Source: Rs1 sp000416275
GTDB taxonomy: Bacteria > Pseudomonadota > Gammaproteobacteria > Pseudomonadales > Balneatricaceae
Length of the DNA: 64,000 nucleotides
Direction of reading: 5' to 3'
NCBI GenBank assembly: GCA_965243635.1
Contig: OZ251574.1
Coordinates: 868,001-932,000, forward strand
The notes beneath the pieces are model-generated. The model did not search any database, was not told the DNA's origin, and was given only the letters and a program-made list of their open reading frames with translations. Every line of letters starts with the position of its first letter. The first letter of the stretch is position 1. Shown here one piece after another: positions 32,422 to 41,720 of the stretch. A program made the position numbers and the translations under genes.

Positions 32422-33513
32422 TTATACGTTAAATCTAAAATGAATCACATCGCCATCTTGGCAGATGTATTCCTTGCCTTCTAAACGCCACTTTCCCGCA
32501 TCTTTGGCGCCTTGTTCTCCCTTGAATTCGATAAAATGTGCAAAGGAAATAATCTCGGCGCGAATGAAACCTTTTTCAAAATCTGTGTGGATAACGCCGG
32601 CAGCCATCGGTGCTGTAGCGCCAATTTTAACGGTCCATGCTCGAACTTCTTTAACACCCGCTGTAAAGTAAGTCTGTAGCTTGAGCAGCTCGTAGCCGGC
32701 GCGAATGACTCTGTCTAAGCCTGGTTCTTGCATGCCCATGTCTTCTAGAAATTCATCGCGTTCTTCGTTGTCGAGTTCGGAAATTTCCGCTTCTAATTTA
32801 TTGCAAATAACCACCACAACCGCATTTTCTTTTTCTGCAATAGCTTTAACAATATCTAAATGCGGGTTGTCTGCAAAGCCCTCTTCATCGACGTTGGCAA
32901 TATACATGGTGGGCTTTACTGAAATGAGATGGAAAGTCTTAACGATGCTGAGTTCATCATCAGTCAGATCCATTGCTCTGACTGAGAGGCCCTCCTCTAA
33001 ATGTGGCAGCAGCTTTTCTAGCACAGCGTGGGCTGCTACTGCAGTTTTGTCGCCACCTTTGGCTAACTTTTTATTTCTCAGTAGCTGTTTTTCTACCGAC
33101 TCTAAATCGGCCATGGCCAGTTCAAGATTGATAATATCGATATCTGCAGCCGGATCGATCCTATTGGCGACATGGATGACGTTTTCATCTTCAAAACAGC
33201 GCACTACATGGGCAATCGCATCGGTTTCACGGATATTTGCCAAAAACTTATTGCCTAGACCTTCACCTTTAGAGGCGCCGGCAACTAATCCTGCAATGTC
33301 GACGAATTCCATAGTGGTCGGTATAACTTTTTCTGGATTGACGATAGTGGCGAGTTGATCGAGTCTCGGATCTGGCATTGCCACAATACCGGAGTTGGGC
33401 TCGATGGTGCAAAAAGGGAAATTTTCAGCACTGATGCCCGCTTTGGTAAGTGCATTAAACAGTGTTGATTTTCCAACGTTTGGCAAACCGACGATGCCGC
33501 ATTTAAAACCCAT
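32422..33513 (-). CDS. ychF: Ribosome-associated ATPase/GTPase YchF
   Basis: A 363-residue Obg-family protein. The P loop is GLPNVGKST, the G3 motif is DIAGLVAGASKG, and the base-specificity motif is NKLE rather than NKxD, the hallmark of YchF that favours ATP. The C-terminal TGS domain ends KEYICQDGDVIHFRFNV. YchF binds ribosomes and tunes translation and oxidative-stress responses. It is last in a co-directional prs-rplY-pth-ychF group, although 231 bases separate it from pth, so it probably has its own promoter. Confidence 0.96.
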   Translation of the reverse strand: MGFKCGIVGLPNVGKSTLFNALTKAGISAENFPFCTIEPNSGIVAMPDPRLDQLATIVNPEKVIPTTMEFVDIAGLVAGASKGEGLGNKFLANIRETDAIAHVVRCFEDENVIHVANRIDPAADIDIINLELAMADLESVEKQLLRNKKLAKGGDKTAVAAHAVLEKLLPHLEEGLSVRAMDLTDDELSIVKTFHLISVKPTMYIANVDEEGFADNPHLDIVKAIAEKENAVVVVICNKLEAEISELDNEERDEFLEDMGMQEPGLDRVIRAGYELLKLQTYFTAGVKEVRAWTVKIGATAPMAAGVIHTDFEKGFIRAEIISFAHFIEFKGEQGAKDAGKWRLEGKEYICQDGDVIHFRFNV

Positions 33514-33721
33514 GATTTTTGATCCTTAGTGTTGCTGTATCTCAAGTTGATCGAATATGTGATCATTATTTAAGATAAAAATTGCGATGAATTAGCTGCA
33601 GATATACACACTAATTTTTAGTTGCGGTATTGTAATGCACCCTAGATGCTAGTGGAAATATAATTTGAGCGTCAGATACGTTTAAAGAGGGAATGATAGA
33701 AAATTACACTTCTGAGTAGAT

Positions 33722-33747
33722 TTAACCACTAGCTTTGCGGTGGGTTA
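33722..33747 (-). terminator. Possible hairpin at the end of pth
   Basis: On the minus strand TTAACCCAC...GTGGTTAA forms an imperfect stem with a loop of about nine bases, starting right at the pth stop. There is no long U run, so efficiency is unclear. Confidence 0.35.
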
Positions 33748-34335
33748 AGAGGCTTTGAAACTATGTAGTTTGTTCATCGCCAACTGCCATTCACCGGCAA
33801 TTGCCTGTTGGCTAAAATGCAGAGCTTCGTCTGTGGCGAGTTGGGTTAATTGCTGTTCGCTGCTCGGAGCTTTGCTCAATACAAAGTCAGCTACATCTTT
33901 TGCTACGCCAGGATGGCCGATGCCAATCCGTAAACGGTAAAAGTCCCTGTTGTTGCCCAGCTTACTGATAATGTCTCTCAAGCCGTTATGGCCACCGTGG
34001 CCGCCACTTTTTTTGAATCGAGCGGTACCAGGATTGATGTCTAACTCGTCGTGAGCAACTAAAATGTTCTGCGGTAGGATCTTGTAGAAATTGGCGAGTG
34101 CTACAACGGATGAACCACTTAAGTTCATATAAGTGCCGGGGATTAGTAAGTGCACTTTTTGGCCATTAATATGCGCTTGCGCATAGCAGCCGGAGTATTT
34201 TTTTTCTTCAATGAGATTGACGAGCAGCTTTGAAGCAAGCTGCTCGACAAACGCTGCGCCGGCATTGTGACGTGTCTGAGCATACTTAGCACCAGGGTTT
34301 CCCAGTCCAACAATAAGCTCGATTTTGTCACTCAT
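33745..34335 (-). CDS. pth: Peptidyl-tRNA hydrolase
   Basis: A 196-residue enzyme that frees tRNA from prematurely released peptidyl-tRNA. The start of the fold is LIVGLGNPGAKYAQTRHNAG with the catalytic His. The Asn of TYMNLSG, Asp of VAHDELD and the KKSGGHGGHNGL segment complete the active site. ATG at 34335 is used because MSDKIELIVGLGNPG matches the family N-terminus; ATG at 34347 and GTG at 34356 are possible longer starts. It follows rplY by 57 bases, the usual gene order. Confidence 0.95.
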   Translation of the reverse strand: MSDKIELIVGLGNPGAKYAQTRHNAGAAFVEQLASKLLVNLIEEKKYSGCYAQAHINGQKVHLLIPGTYMNLSGSSVVALANFYKILPQNILVAHDELDINPGTARFKKSGGHGGHNGLRDIISKLGNNRDFYRLRIGIGHPGVAKDVADFVLSKAPSSEQQLTQLATDEALHFSQQAIAGEWQLAMNKLHSFKAS

Positions 34336-34392
34336 ACCATCTTTCATCTGCGCCACTCTTAAATCTAAGTCTAAATGCTTAAAAGCAAGAAG

Positions 34393-34986
34393 TTATTCTT
34401 TAGTGCCACGTGGAGAATAAACGTAACCGATACTTTGGTTGTGATCTTCGCCGCGACGTAAAGCAACGATTTCAACGCCGGCAGGAACAGTTATGTCAGA
34501 CAAGTGAACTACTTGACCTTCAACAACATTAGTTAAGTCAACGCTAACAGATTCAGGAAGTTTGTCAGCTAGGCATAGAACTTCAACAACATTCGCTTCA
34601 ACAGCGAATTTAGCGGCTGCTTTAGCAACGACTGACTGGCTGAAATTTTCGAATGAGATAGGTACTTTAATGCTAATCTTGCTAGTTTTAGTGATGCGCT
34701 GAAAGTCAGCGTGTAACAATAAAGGCTTAGCAGGATGGCGTTGTAAATCTTTAATAATTACTTTTTCTTCTTTTCCATCAATAACTAGAGTGATGATAGA
34801 AGAGAAAAAGTTATCATTGTTAGTCAGTTTGATAAAATCTTTATTGACTAAAGATAGTGAAAGTGGCTTTTTGTTCTTTGCTCCACCGTATACAACGGCA
34901 GGAACCATGTCTTCTTTGCGCAGGCGGCGGCTCGCTCCTTTCCCCTGATCTTCACGAATGACTGCATTGATTGTAAAATTGCTCAT
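34393..34986 (-). CDS. rplY: Ribosomal protein bL25, CTC/TL5 form
   Basis: A 197-residue 5S-rRNA-binding protein of the large subunit, in the long form with the C-terminal CTC domain. The N-terminal L25 domain has REDQGKGASRRLRKEDMVPAV (as two adjoining motifs) and LLHADFQRI. The CTC part includes VEVLCLADKLPESVSVD and VAGVEIVALRRG-type sequence. It lies between prs and pth. The 184-base gap from prs holds a perfect hairpin that could be part of its leader. Confidence 0.95.
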   Translation of the reverse strand: MSNFTINAVIREDQGKGASRRLRKEDMVPAVVYGGAKNKKPLSLSLVNKDFIKLTNNDNFFSSIITLVIDGKEEKVIIKDLQRHPAKPLLLHADFQRITKTSKISIKVPISFENFSQSVVAKAAAKFAVEANVVEVLCLADKLPESVSVDLTNVVEGQVVHLSDITVPAGVEIVALRRGEDHNQSIGYVYSPRGTKE

Positions 34987-35109
34987 TTTATTACCTATTA
35001 ATATTTCAGCGAAACCGCGACCAGATTCACTGTAGTTAAACTTAGCTGTTTGGTTTTAAGCCCAAGGACACGCCTGTGAGATTAAATGCTCTCGTTGCGC
35101 TAAGTTGCT

Positions 35110-35137
35110 ATTCTTTTAACGGTATTGTTAAAAGAAT
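35110..35137 (-). promoter_or_regulatory. Perfect 11-bp hairpin between prs and rplY
   Basis: ATTCTTTTAAC and GTTAAAAGAAT are separated by six bases. It sits 33 bases past the prs stop and 124 bases before rplY, so it may weaken readthrough or act in the rplY leader. The stem is AT-rich, and downstream on the minus strand there is no U run beyond the stem itself. Confidence 0.5.
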
Positions 35138-35170
35138 ATTTACCGGCACCAGATTATATTGAGTGTTGAC

Positions 35171-36112
35171 TCAACGGAACATGGCGCTGATTGATTCTTC
35201 GTTCGATACTCTGCGTAGTGCTTCCGCTAATAGTGGTGCGACGGTGAGTTGGCGGATTTTAGGGCAGGCAACAGCGTCTGCTGAAAGCGGGATAGTATCG
35301 GTGATAATTAACTCATCAATCGAGGAGTTAATTATGTTGTTGACTGCCGGTCCAGATAATACTGGATGGGTAGCGTAGGCGTAAACTTTAGAGGCACCAT
35401 TTTCCTTTAGTGCTTGCGCCGCTTTGCATAAGGTACCAGCGGTATCGGTCATGTCATCAATTAAAATACAAGTGCGGCCTTTTACATCGCCAATGATATT
35501 CATTACTTGTGATTCGTTGGCGCGCTCGCGGCGCTTGTCAATAATTGCCAGCTCGCAGTCTAGCTGTTTAGCGACTGCTCTGGCTCGCACTACACCGCCT
35601 ACATCAGGTGAAACTACGATTAATTTTTGGTAATTTTGTCCGATAATGTCGTCAAGTAGCACCGGAGATCCGTAGACGTTGTCTACTGGGATGCTGAAAA
35701 AACCTTGTATTTGATCGGCGTGTAAATCCATGGTCATTACTCTGTCGACGCCGACATTAGTAATCATGTCCGCGACAATACGAGCGCTGATCGCGACTCG
35801 AGCAGAGCGCGGGCGTCTATCTTGACGGGCGTATCCAAAATACGGGATAACCGCGGTAATACGTGTCGCTGATGCTCTACGTAAAGCATCTACCATGACA
35901 ATTAATTCCATTAAATTATCATTGGTAGGAAAGCAAGTTGATTGGATAATAAAAACGTCTTTACCGCGTACGTTCTCCTGGATTTCAAGGCTAACTTCGC
36001 CATCGCTAAAGCGGGCAACGTGAGCTTTGCCAATTGGGATTTCTAATATTTCAACTACCTTAAGCGCTAACTCAGGATTAGAATTACCACTGAAAACCAT
36101 TAACTGAGACAT
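35171..36112 (-). CDS. prs: Ribose-phosphate pyrophosphokinase
   Basis: A 313-residue enzyme making PRPP from ribose 5-phosphate and ATP for nucleotide, His, Trp and NAD synthesis. It shows FSDGEVSLEI, the ATP site YFGYARQDRR, DLHADQIQGFF, the flexible loop region VVSPDVGGVVRAR and the PRPP-binding loop ILIDDMTDTAGT. Length is standard. In most relatives ispE and a tRNA-Gln lie between prs and lolB; here only a 324-base spacer does. Confidence 0.97.
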   Translation of the reverse strand: MSQLMVFSGNSNPELALKVVEILEIPIGKAHVARFSDGEVSLEIQENVRGKDVFIIQSTCFPTNDNLMELIVMVDALRRASATRITAVIPYFGYARQDRRPRSARVAISARIVADMITNVGVDRVMTMDLHADQIQGFFSIPVDNVYGSPVLLDDIIGQNYQKLIVVSPDVGGVVRARAVAKQLDCELAIIDKRRERANESQVMNIIGDVKGRTCILIDDMTDTAGTLCKAAQALKENGASKVYAYATHPVLSGPAVNNIINSSIDELIITDTIPLSADAVACPKIRQLTVAPLLAEALRRVSNEESISAMFR

Positions 36113-36148
36113 GGAACTTACCTTTTAGATAGTCTGATTTAGTGAGAG

Positions 36149-36185
36149 CTCTGCATAACTACTGCGCTCGCAGCGTTATGCAGAG
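36149..36185. repeat. REP-like hairpin downstream of lolB
   Basis: CTCTGCATAAC and GTTATGCAGAG form a perfect 11-bp stem around TACTGCGCTCGCAGC. It is related to the ends of the repeat family at 9758 and 56201. The rest of 36113-36436 contains no gene; the expected ispE is absent and I see no remnant of it. Confidence 0.8.
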
Positions 36186-36436
36186 GTATCTTAGTATTAA
36201 TTGTATGGGGCTTTAGTGTTAATTGTAGTGAAAAACCGCTACAAATTAATTAACTAATTGATAAACAAATCATCCTACCAGTCTCTAGCCGAATACCTTA
36301 GCAGTACACTAAAGAAGTTGGATTATTGCTTTTCGTTAGCTGTAATTGTCGCCCAAAATCGCGGCCGTATTCTGCTGTAAATTAGCCAAAAGGTCAAGAC
36401 TGTCGCTGGAAAAACATCACTTAGTTATATAATAGA

Positions 36437-37051
36437 TTATGAGTTTACCGGCTGTGCATTGATTTTCCATTTATAGATTATCAGTAATAATCTCAGGTCT
36501 TCTTTAGTGAGTATTATCTTTGCGGGGAGGGGGTGGTTGTCAACGGTTTTATACTTAGGGTAATTGATGGTCCAACCGTCTTGTTGAAGGGTGGTTAGTC
36601 GTTCCTCTTTTAGGGTTACTTTACTTTCACTCAGAGGTGAGGGGATGCCAAGAATCCAAAATTTTGCATTTTCGACTGGTAGTTGCCAGCCTAGGCGTTT
36701 CTGTAAAAGTTCGCTGGTGTTGTTGCCTTTTATTGGCTGTTCTTTTGGGATTAGCAAGGTGGCCATTTTAGCGTCGCCGTGCAATTTTGGACCGGCGTGG
36801 CCAAAGGGGCCGCTAAATTCGATTTGATAGTTATTATTTTGTTGTAGCCAAATCATTTTTGCCGACTGTGTTTTGCCTTTTACTTTTATGGCTATTTTGG
36901 CGCTGGCATCCCACTGCTGGATGTTGCTGATGTTTTTGAAGTGTTCTTGCCAGCTGAAAACAGCGGGCTCTGAACTTGAGCTTTTTTGTGGTGCAGTGCT
37001 GCAGCCCGCTAGTACTAAAAGGGACAAAAATAATCCAATTGCTAATTTCAT
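36437..37051 (-). CDS. lolB: Outer-membrane lipoprotein receptor LolB
   Basis: A 204-residue lipoprotein that accepts lipoproteins from LolA and inserts them into the outer membrane. The signal peptide ends LLVLAGCSTA with Cys-17 lipidated. The LolB fold is visible in QQWDASAKIAIK, SAKMIWLQQNNNYQIEFSGP, LLQKRLGWQLPVEN and WTINYPKY. Its start overlaps the end of the TPR gene by four bases (37048-37051), so translation is coupled. It is in the standard position beside the hemA region. Confidence 0.93.
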   Translation of the reverse strand: MKLAIGLFLSLLVLAGCSTAPQKSSSSEPAVFSWQEHFKNISNIQQWDASAKIAIKVKGKTQSAKMIWLQQNNNYQIEFSGPFGHAGPKLHGDAKMATLLIPKEQPIKGNNTSELLQKRLGWQLPVENAKFWILGIPSPLSESKVTLKEERLTTLQQDGWTINYPKYKTVDNHPLPAKIILTKEDLRLLLIIYKWKINAQPVNS

Positions 37052-38772
37052 TGTTGTTTCTCAAGAGATTTACGGGCTTGTTCGACGAATTTGTTGTTTG
37101 GGTGACTGCCACTAATTTCATCAAACAGTTTCTGTGCCCTGTCAAATGCCTTAATACTAGCTAATGCGGCAATTAAATGGGAGGCCACTTCCGGGTCATT
37201 ATATAGCAAATAGGCCGCTGATAAATATTCAACAGCTTCATCATAGCGTTTTAATTTATATAGAACCCAGCCCATTGAATCGATAGTCGCAGGGTCTTTA
37301 GGGCTGAGCTCAAGGGCTTTTTCTATCAGGGTGAGCGCTTCTGCATAGCGGGAAGTGTGGACGGTTAAAGTATAGCCAAATGCGTTCAGTACCGCTGCAT
37401 TATCGGGGGTGATGCGCAGAACTTTTTTGAAATCTCGCTCTGCTGCATTAAAGTCTAGTGGCTCTAGATACATGGCTCTAGAGTATAAATAATCAGTATT
37501 ATCAGGTTTTAAAAGCAGCTGCTTGTTCAATAGGGCAATCGCATCAGTGTTAAAATCAAATTTATTTAGCCAGTCGGCAAGCATTAGTACATAGGAAACT
37601 TGATCGCTATTCTTTTGCTCTATAAAGTCATTGGCAATTTGTACGACTGCTTTTTTATCCGTGGCACTTTGGTGTAATGCGATCGCTAGAGTGTGGGCCT
37701 GTAAAGTGATTTTACCGTTAGTGACTTGCAAATAATGCTGTATTGCCAGTGGGAAAAGGTTATTGCGCTCAGCAATAATACCTAAATAATAGTGGGGTGT
37801 CGTGTTATTAGGCTGCTTTGCTAATAAAGATTGAAAAATAAATTTACTCTTTTCGAGTTGGTTGAAGTCCAGGGCAGTAAGGGCTAAGTAATTATGGAAA
37901 GCAGTTTCTTTAGGCTTGGACGCTATCAATGTATCTATGCTGGAGAGTGCTTGGCGATCTCTTTTTAACAAGAATAATAATTGAATTTTTAAAGCGTTGT
38001 ACTGTAGATTTTCGCTGGCGTTTTTTAATAATATATCAATTGATTTTAAAGATTCAAGATAGCGTTTTAAGCTTCTGAGGGTCTCGGCCTTTTCTAATAG
38101 GGCTGTAGGCAGATCGGCAGATATGCTCAATGCGCTATTAAAGCTGATCAGTGCTTGTTCATGTTTTTTTAGTTTAGCCTGTAAAATACCTAAGGTTACT
38201 AAGCGCTCGCTATCAAGGGAAGAGCCTTTCACTGGTGACGCTAATAGCTGCACGTAAGCTGTAAGCTCAGTCTCGTTCATGTTTTCAACTTGTGAGCTCA
38301 GGAGTAGCAACACTTTGTTTTCACCCATTGCTAACGCCCGGTTGAAATAGGGCATAGCCCGGGTGTATTTTCCTTGAGTGATTAAAATATTAGCGAATAT
38401 TTGCTGAGGCTCCGCATCTTGCGGTGCGGCGCTCATCCATATTTGAATGGCTTCAGTTAGCGATTTCTGATCTTTAAGGTGCCGGGCTAAATAAACGGCA
38501 CGTTTGGCGATACCTGCATCATTGGTCAGGGCTGCCTGCTTTAAATATTTTGCTAAGCTGTAGTGGTAGTTTTGTTGGTTGCTGGCTAATTCAGCCGTGA
38601 GAAGGTCGTATAATGTTTGACCATTGAGTTCGCCTGGGATGTAAGTAGTCGGTGGTTTATCGGTGTCCGCAGAGGAGTGTGAGTTTGTGGCGCAGCCAAA
38701 TACACCAGCAAATGATAATAGTATTAAAATGGGGCGCAAGGTGATCACTATTAATTGTATCCTTTTAAGCAT
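37048..38772 (-). CDS. TPR-repeat lipoprotein
   Basis: A 574-residue protein. The signal peptide (ILILLSFAGVFGC) has a lipidation Cys at about residue 27. About twelve tetratricopeptide repeats follow, such as PEQQIFANILITQGKYTRAMPYFNRAL-type units and LDSMGWVLYKLKRYDEAVEYL-type units near the C-terminus. TPR solenoids bind proteins, and homologues next to lolB in pseudomonads are of unknown function. It is transcribed away from hemA and coupled to lolB, so a role in envelope assembly is a reasonable guess. Confidence 0.85.
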   Translation of the reverse strand: MLKRIQLIVITLRPILILLSFAGVFGCATNSHSSADTDKPPTTYIPGELNGQTLYDLLTAELASNQQNYHYSLAKYLKQAALTNDAGIAKRAVYLARHLKDQKSLTEAIQIWMSAAPQDAEPQQIFANILITQGKYTRAMPYFNRALAMGENKVLLLLSSQVENMNETELTAYVQLLASPVKGSSLDSERLVTLGILQAKLKKHEQALISFNSALSISADLPTALLEKAETLRSLKRYLESLKSIDILLKNASENLQYNALKIQLLFLLKRDRQALSSIDTLIASKPKETAFHNYLALTALDFNQLEKSKFIFQSLLAKQPNNTTPHYYLGIIAERNNLFPLAIQHYLQVTNGKITLQAHTLAIALHQSATDKKAVVQIANDFIEQKNSDQVSYVLMLADWLNKFDFNTDAIALLNKQLLLKPDNTDYLYSRAMYLEPLDFNAAERDFKKVLRITPDNAAVLNAFGYTLTVHTSRYAEALTLIEKALELSPKDPATIDSMGWVLYKLKRYDEAVEYLSAAYLLYNDPEVASHLIAALASIKAFDRAQKLFDEISGSHPNNKFVEQARKSLEKQQ

Positions 38773-38963
38773 TTCTTCTCTTGAAAACTCAGCATGGCAA
38801 TGATTTTTGAAAAACAGGTCGTTTAGTCCGCTTCGTACAGTATAGACAATGTGATTCGAGAACCCATCTTATAACATATTAAGACAGCTGCATGGCTAAT
38901 CAGTTTTAATCATTCGTAATAGATTGGTGTGATGATGATCGTCTCTCTTTTGTATAGTTAATA

Positions 38964-39046
38964 CCTGAAGTGGCTTCACTGTGCTGCATAGCACAAGTTA
39001 TTGATTCTGCTGTGGTTAGGCTAATACTCGCCGAGCCTGCGGGGGC
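38964..39046 (+). repeat. MITE-like repeat, one-end fragment
   Basis: CCTGAAGTGGCTTCACTG, followed by GCATAGCACAAG and GATTCTGCTGTGGTTAG, aligns with the left half of the family; the right end is missing. It lies in the divergent region between the TPR gene and hemA. The rest of 38773-39336 holds no gene, only the expected promoters. Confidence 0.7.
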
Positions 39047-39336
39047 AGGTAGTCGTCATATAGAACTAAGCACTTGCTTGGCTGCGAAGGCCAGCACTAA
39101 ATAACTCCCTCTAGTGTGAATGCTTGCAATCGATAACTATACAGCCTATCAACAAGTGACAGGGAGATGCGGGACTTGTTCAGAGGTTTCTTATCTTTAG
39201 TGGCTTTATTTTAAATAAAAACGAGATGTAGCGAAATTATTCGCCAGAGTTGTTATTATACCGCGTTTTTTAATCTTAGTAATCTGTGGTGCTATGCTTC
39301 TTTCAAAGTGGGTTCTCTATAAGTGACTTGTTTAAT

Positions 39337-40599
39337 ATGACCCTATTGGCATTGGGTATCAATCATAAAACGGCATCCTTAGATGTACGTGAACGCTTAG
39401 CTATTACTCCCGCAGTCATGGAGGAGGCCTTAGTTGATGCGAAGCAATTTGCTGATTTAAATGAAATAGCGATCCTTTCAACGTGTAATCGCACTGAAAT
39501 TTATTGCTCTGCGGACAAGTGTAGTGCCGATGCTTTGTTAAACTGGTTGAGTGTTTATAAAAACCTACCATTAGCTGATATTAAAAGTAGTGTTTATTGT
39601 CACACTGATCAAGCGGCAGTGCAGCATATGATGCGGGTAGCCTGCGGTTTAGATTCGCTGGTGTTGGGCGAGCCGCAAATCTTAGGTCAGTTAAAATCTA
39701 GCTTTGCTGTGTCGCAAAAATTGCGTTTGATGAAAGGTGAATTAGGTCAGCTTTTTCAACAGGCGTTTACTGTTGCAAAAAAAGTTCGCACCGACACCGC
39801 TATTGGTGAAAACCCAGTCTCAGTTGCCTATGCCGCAGTTAGCTTAGCACAGCATATATTCTCTGATTTGCAGGAGAGCCGCGCTTTATTAATCGGTGCC
39901 GGCGAAACCATAGAACTGGTCGCAAGACATCTAGTCAATGCGGGGGTGAAGCAGATCTGCGTCGCTAATCGAACGTTGGATAGGGCGCAAAAATTGGCGG
40001 CTAATTTCAATGGCGAGGCGATTTTGTTGGGCGATATTCCACAGATGTTGCATCGAGCCGATATTGTTATCGCATCTACCGCTTCGCAGTTGCCAGTACT
40101 GGGCAAAGGGGCGGTTGAGACGGCATTGCAACAACGTAAGCATCAGCCGATGTTTATGATCGATATAGCGGTGCCCAGAGATATAGAAGTGCAAGTTAAA
40201 GAGTTAGATGATGTCTATTTATACACTGTCGATGATTTGCAGCAGGTCATTCAAAAAAATCAACAACAACGCCAGAGCGCCGCACTTGAAGCTGAGCAGA
40301 TCATTATTCAAGGTGTTGATAAATATGTTTTAGAGCAGCGCTCGAGAAGTGTGGTAAATACGTTGACAGCACTGCGTAGCAGAACAGAATTGCTGCGTGA
40401 TAGTGAAATTAAATTTGCCCTGAAAAATTTAGCCAAAGGGGATGATGCAGAGCAGGTCATCACTGAGTTGGCTAGAAGATTAACCAATAAAGTATTACAC
40501 CACCCCAGTATTCAGCTTAGGAAGGCCAGTGCTCAGGGGCGCGGTGAAATAATCGATCTAGTGGAAGAAATCTTCCAGTTGCAAAATGATGAAGAGTAG
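39337..40599 (+). CDS. hemA: Glutamyl-tRNA reductase
   Basis: A 420-residue enzyme giving glutamate-1-semialdehyde, the first step of C5-pathway haem synthesis. The catalytic Cys lies in ILSTCNRTEIY. Other motifs are LDSLVLGEPQILGQ, the NADPH-binding LLIGAGETIELVARHL and the C-terminal dimerisation helix region. ATG at 39337 is chosen because MTLLALGINHKTA is the family N-terminus; upstream frame sequence is spacer. It is first gene of hemA-prfA-prmC-moeB, 23 bases before prfA. Confidence 0.96.
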   Translation: MTLLALGINHKTASLDVRERLAITPAVMEEALVDAKQFADLNEIAILSTCNRTEIYCSADKCSADALLNWLSVYKNLPLADIKSSVYCHTDQAAVQHMMRVACGLDSLVLGEPQILGQLKSSFAVSQKLRLMKGELGQLFQQAFTVAKKVRTDTAIGENPVSVAYAAVSLAQHIFSDLQESRALLIGAGETIELVARHLVNAGVKQICVANRTLDRAQKLAANFNGEAILLGDIPQMLHRADIVIASTASQLPVLGKGAVETALQQRKHQPMFMIDIAVPRDIEVQVKELDDVYLYTVDDLQQVIQKNQQQRQSAALEAEQIIIQGVDKYVLEQRSRSVVNTLTALRSRTELLRDSEIKFALKNLAKGDDAEQVITELARRLTNKVLHHPSIQLRKASAQGRGEIIDLVEEIFQLQNDEE

Positions 40600-40622
40600 C
40601 GCTTAGCTGTTGAGGAATTAGG

Positions 40623-41705
40623 ATGAAAGAATCCGTAAGATTAAAATTAGATAAATTGGCCGAGAGATATGAAGAGCTAGCTGTGCTGATGAGTACACCT
40701 GAAATAATATCTGATCAAGAGACCTTTAGATCTCACTCTAAAGAGTATGCTGAAATAGAGCCTATTGTCTTAGCCTTTGAAAAATTTGCTGCAGCGGAAG
40801 ATGACTTCGCCGAAGCTAAATTAATGGCGGACGATGATGATCCGGACATGCGTGAAATGGCGGCAGAAGAGTACCGCAGCGCTAAGCAACAAATTGAGAC
40901 GTTAGAGTCGCAGTTGCAAGTACTGCTGTTGCCTACCGATCCCAACGACAGCCGCAACGTCTTTATTGAGGTGCGGGCCGGGACAGGGGGAGATGAGGCG
41001 GCTATATTTTCCGGGGATCTATTTCGCATGTACTCTAAGTATGTCGATGCAATGGGTTGGCGGATCGAAATAATCAGCGCTAATGCCGGGGAGCACGGCG
41101 GCTATAAAGAGATCATATCTCGAGTGGTCGGCACTGATGTATTCTCGCATTTGAAGTATGAATCAGGGGTGCATCGCGTACAGCGGGTTCCGGAGACTGA
41201 ATCTCAGGGGCGGGTGCATACCTCTGCTTGCACAGTTGCAGTGATGCCTGAAATGGATGAAGTGGATGAAATTCAAATCAATAAAGCAGATTTGCGAGTT
41301 GATACCTATCGCGCCTCGGGAGCCGGTGGTCAGCATGTTAACAAAACTGATTCCGCAGTGCGTCTTACCCATCTTCCGACAGGGGTAGTCGTTGAATGTC
41401 AGGAGGAGCGCTCGCAGCACAAGAACCGAGCTAAAGCGATGTCTTTGCTGGCGGCTCGTTTACAGGCGGCTGAAGAGGAAGTACATGCTGCTAAACAAGC
41501 GGATACTCGCAAAAGTTTAGTGGGAAGCGGCGATAGATCTGAGCGGATACGCACTTATAACTTTCCTCAGGGGCGCTTATCCGACCATCGGATTAATTTA
41601 ACTTTGTATAAGTTGGGAGAAGTGATGGAAGGGCAGCTTGGCCAAATTATCGGACCCTTGCAAATAGAGCGTCAAACAGAGTTGTTGAGTGAGTTGGGCG
41701 ATTGA
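40623..41705 (+). CDS. prfA: Peptide chain release factor 1
   Basis: A 360-residue release factor that reads UAA and UAG. It has the stop-codon recognition loop with PET (RVPETESQG) and the peptidyl-transferase GGQ motif in GAGGQHVNKTDS, with the SAVRLTHLPTG segment after it. The Gln of GGQ is methylated by PrmC, whose gene follows 15 bases later. Length is standard. Confidence 0.97.
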   Translation: MKESVRLKLDKLAERYEELAVLMSTPEIISDQETFRSHSKEYAEIEPIVLAFEKFAAAEDDFAEAKLMADDDDPDMREMAAEEYRSAKQQIETLESQLQVLLLPTDPNDSRNVFIEVRAGTGGDEAAIFSGDLFRMYSKYVDAMGWRIEIISANAGEHGGYKEIISRVVGTDVFSHLKYESGVHRVQRVPETESQGRVHTSACTVAVMPEMDEVDEIQINKADLRVDTYRASGAGGQHVNKTDSAVRLTHLPTGVVVECQEERSQHKNRAKAMSLLAARLQAAEEEVHAAKQADTRKSLVGSGDRSERIRTYNFPQGRLSDHRINLTLYKLGEVMEGQLGQIIGPLQIERQTELLSELGD

Positions 41706-41720
41706 GTCGCCGTATAAACA

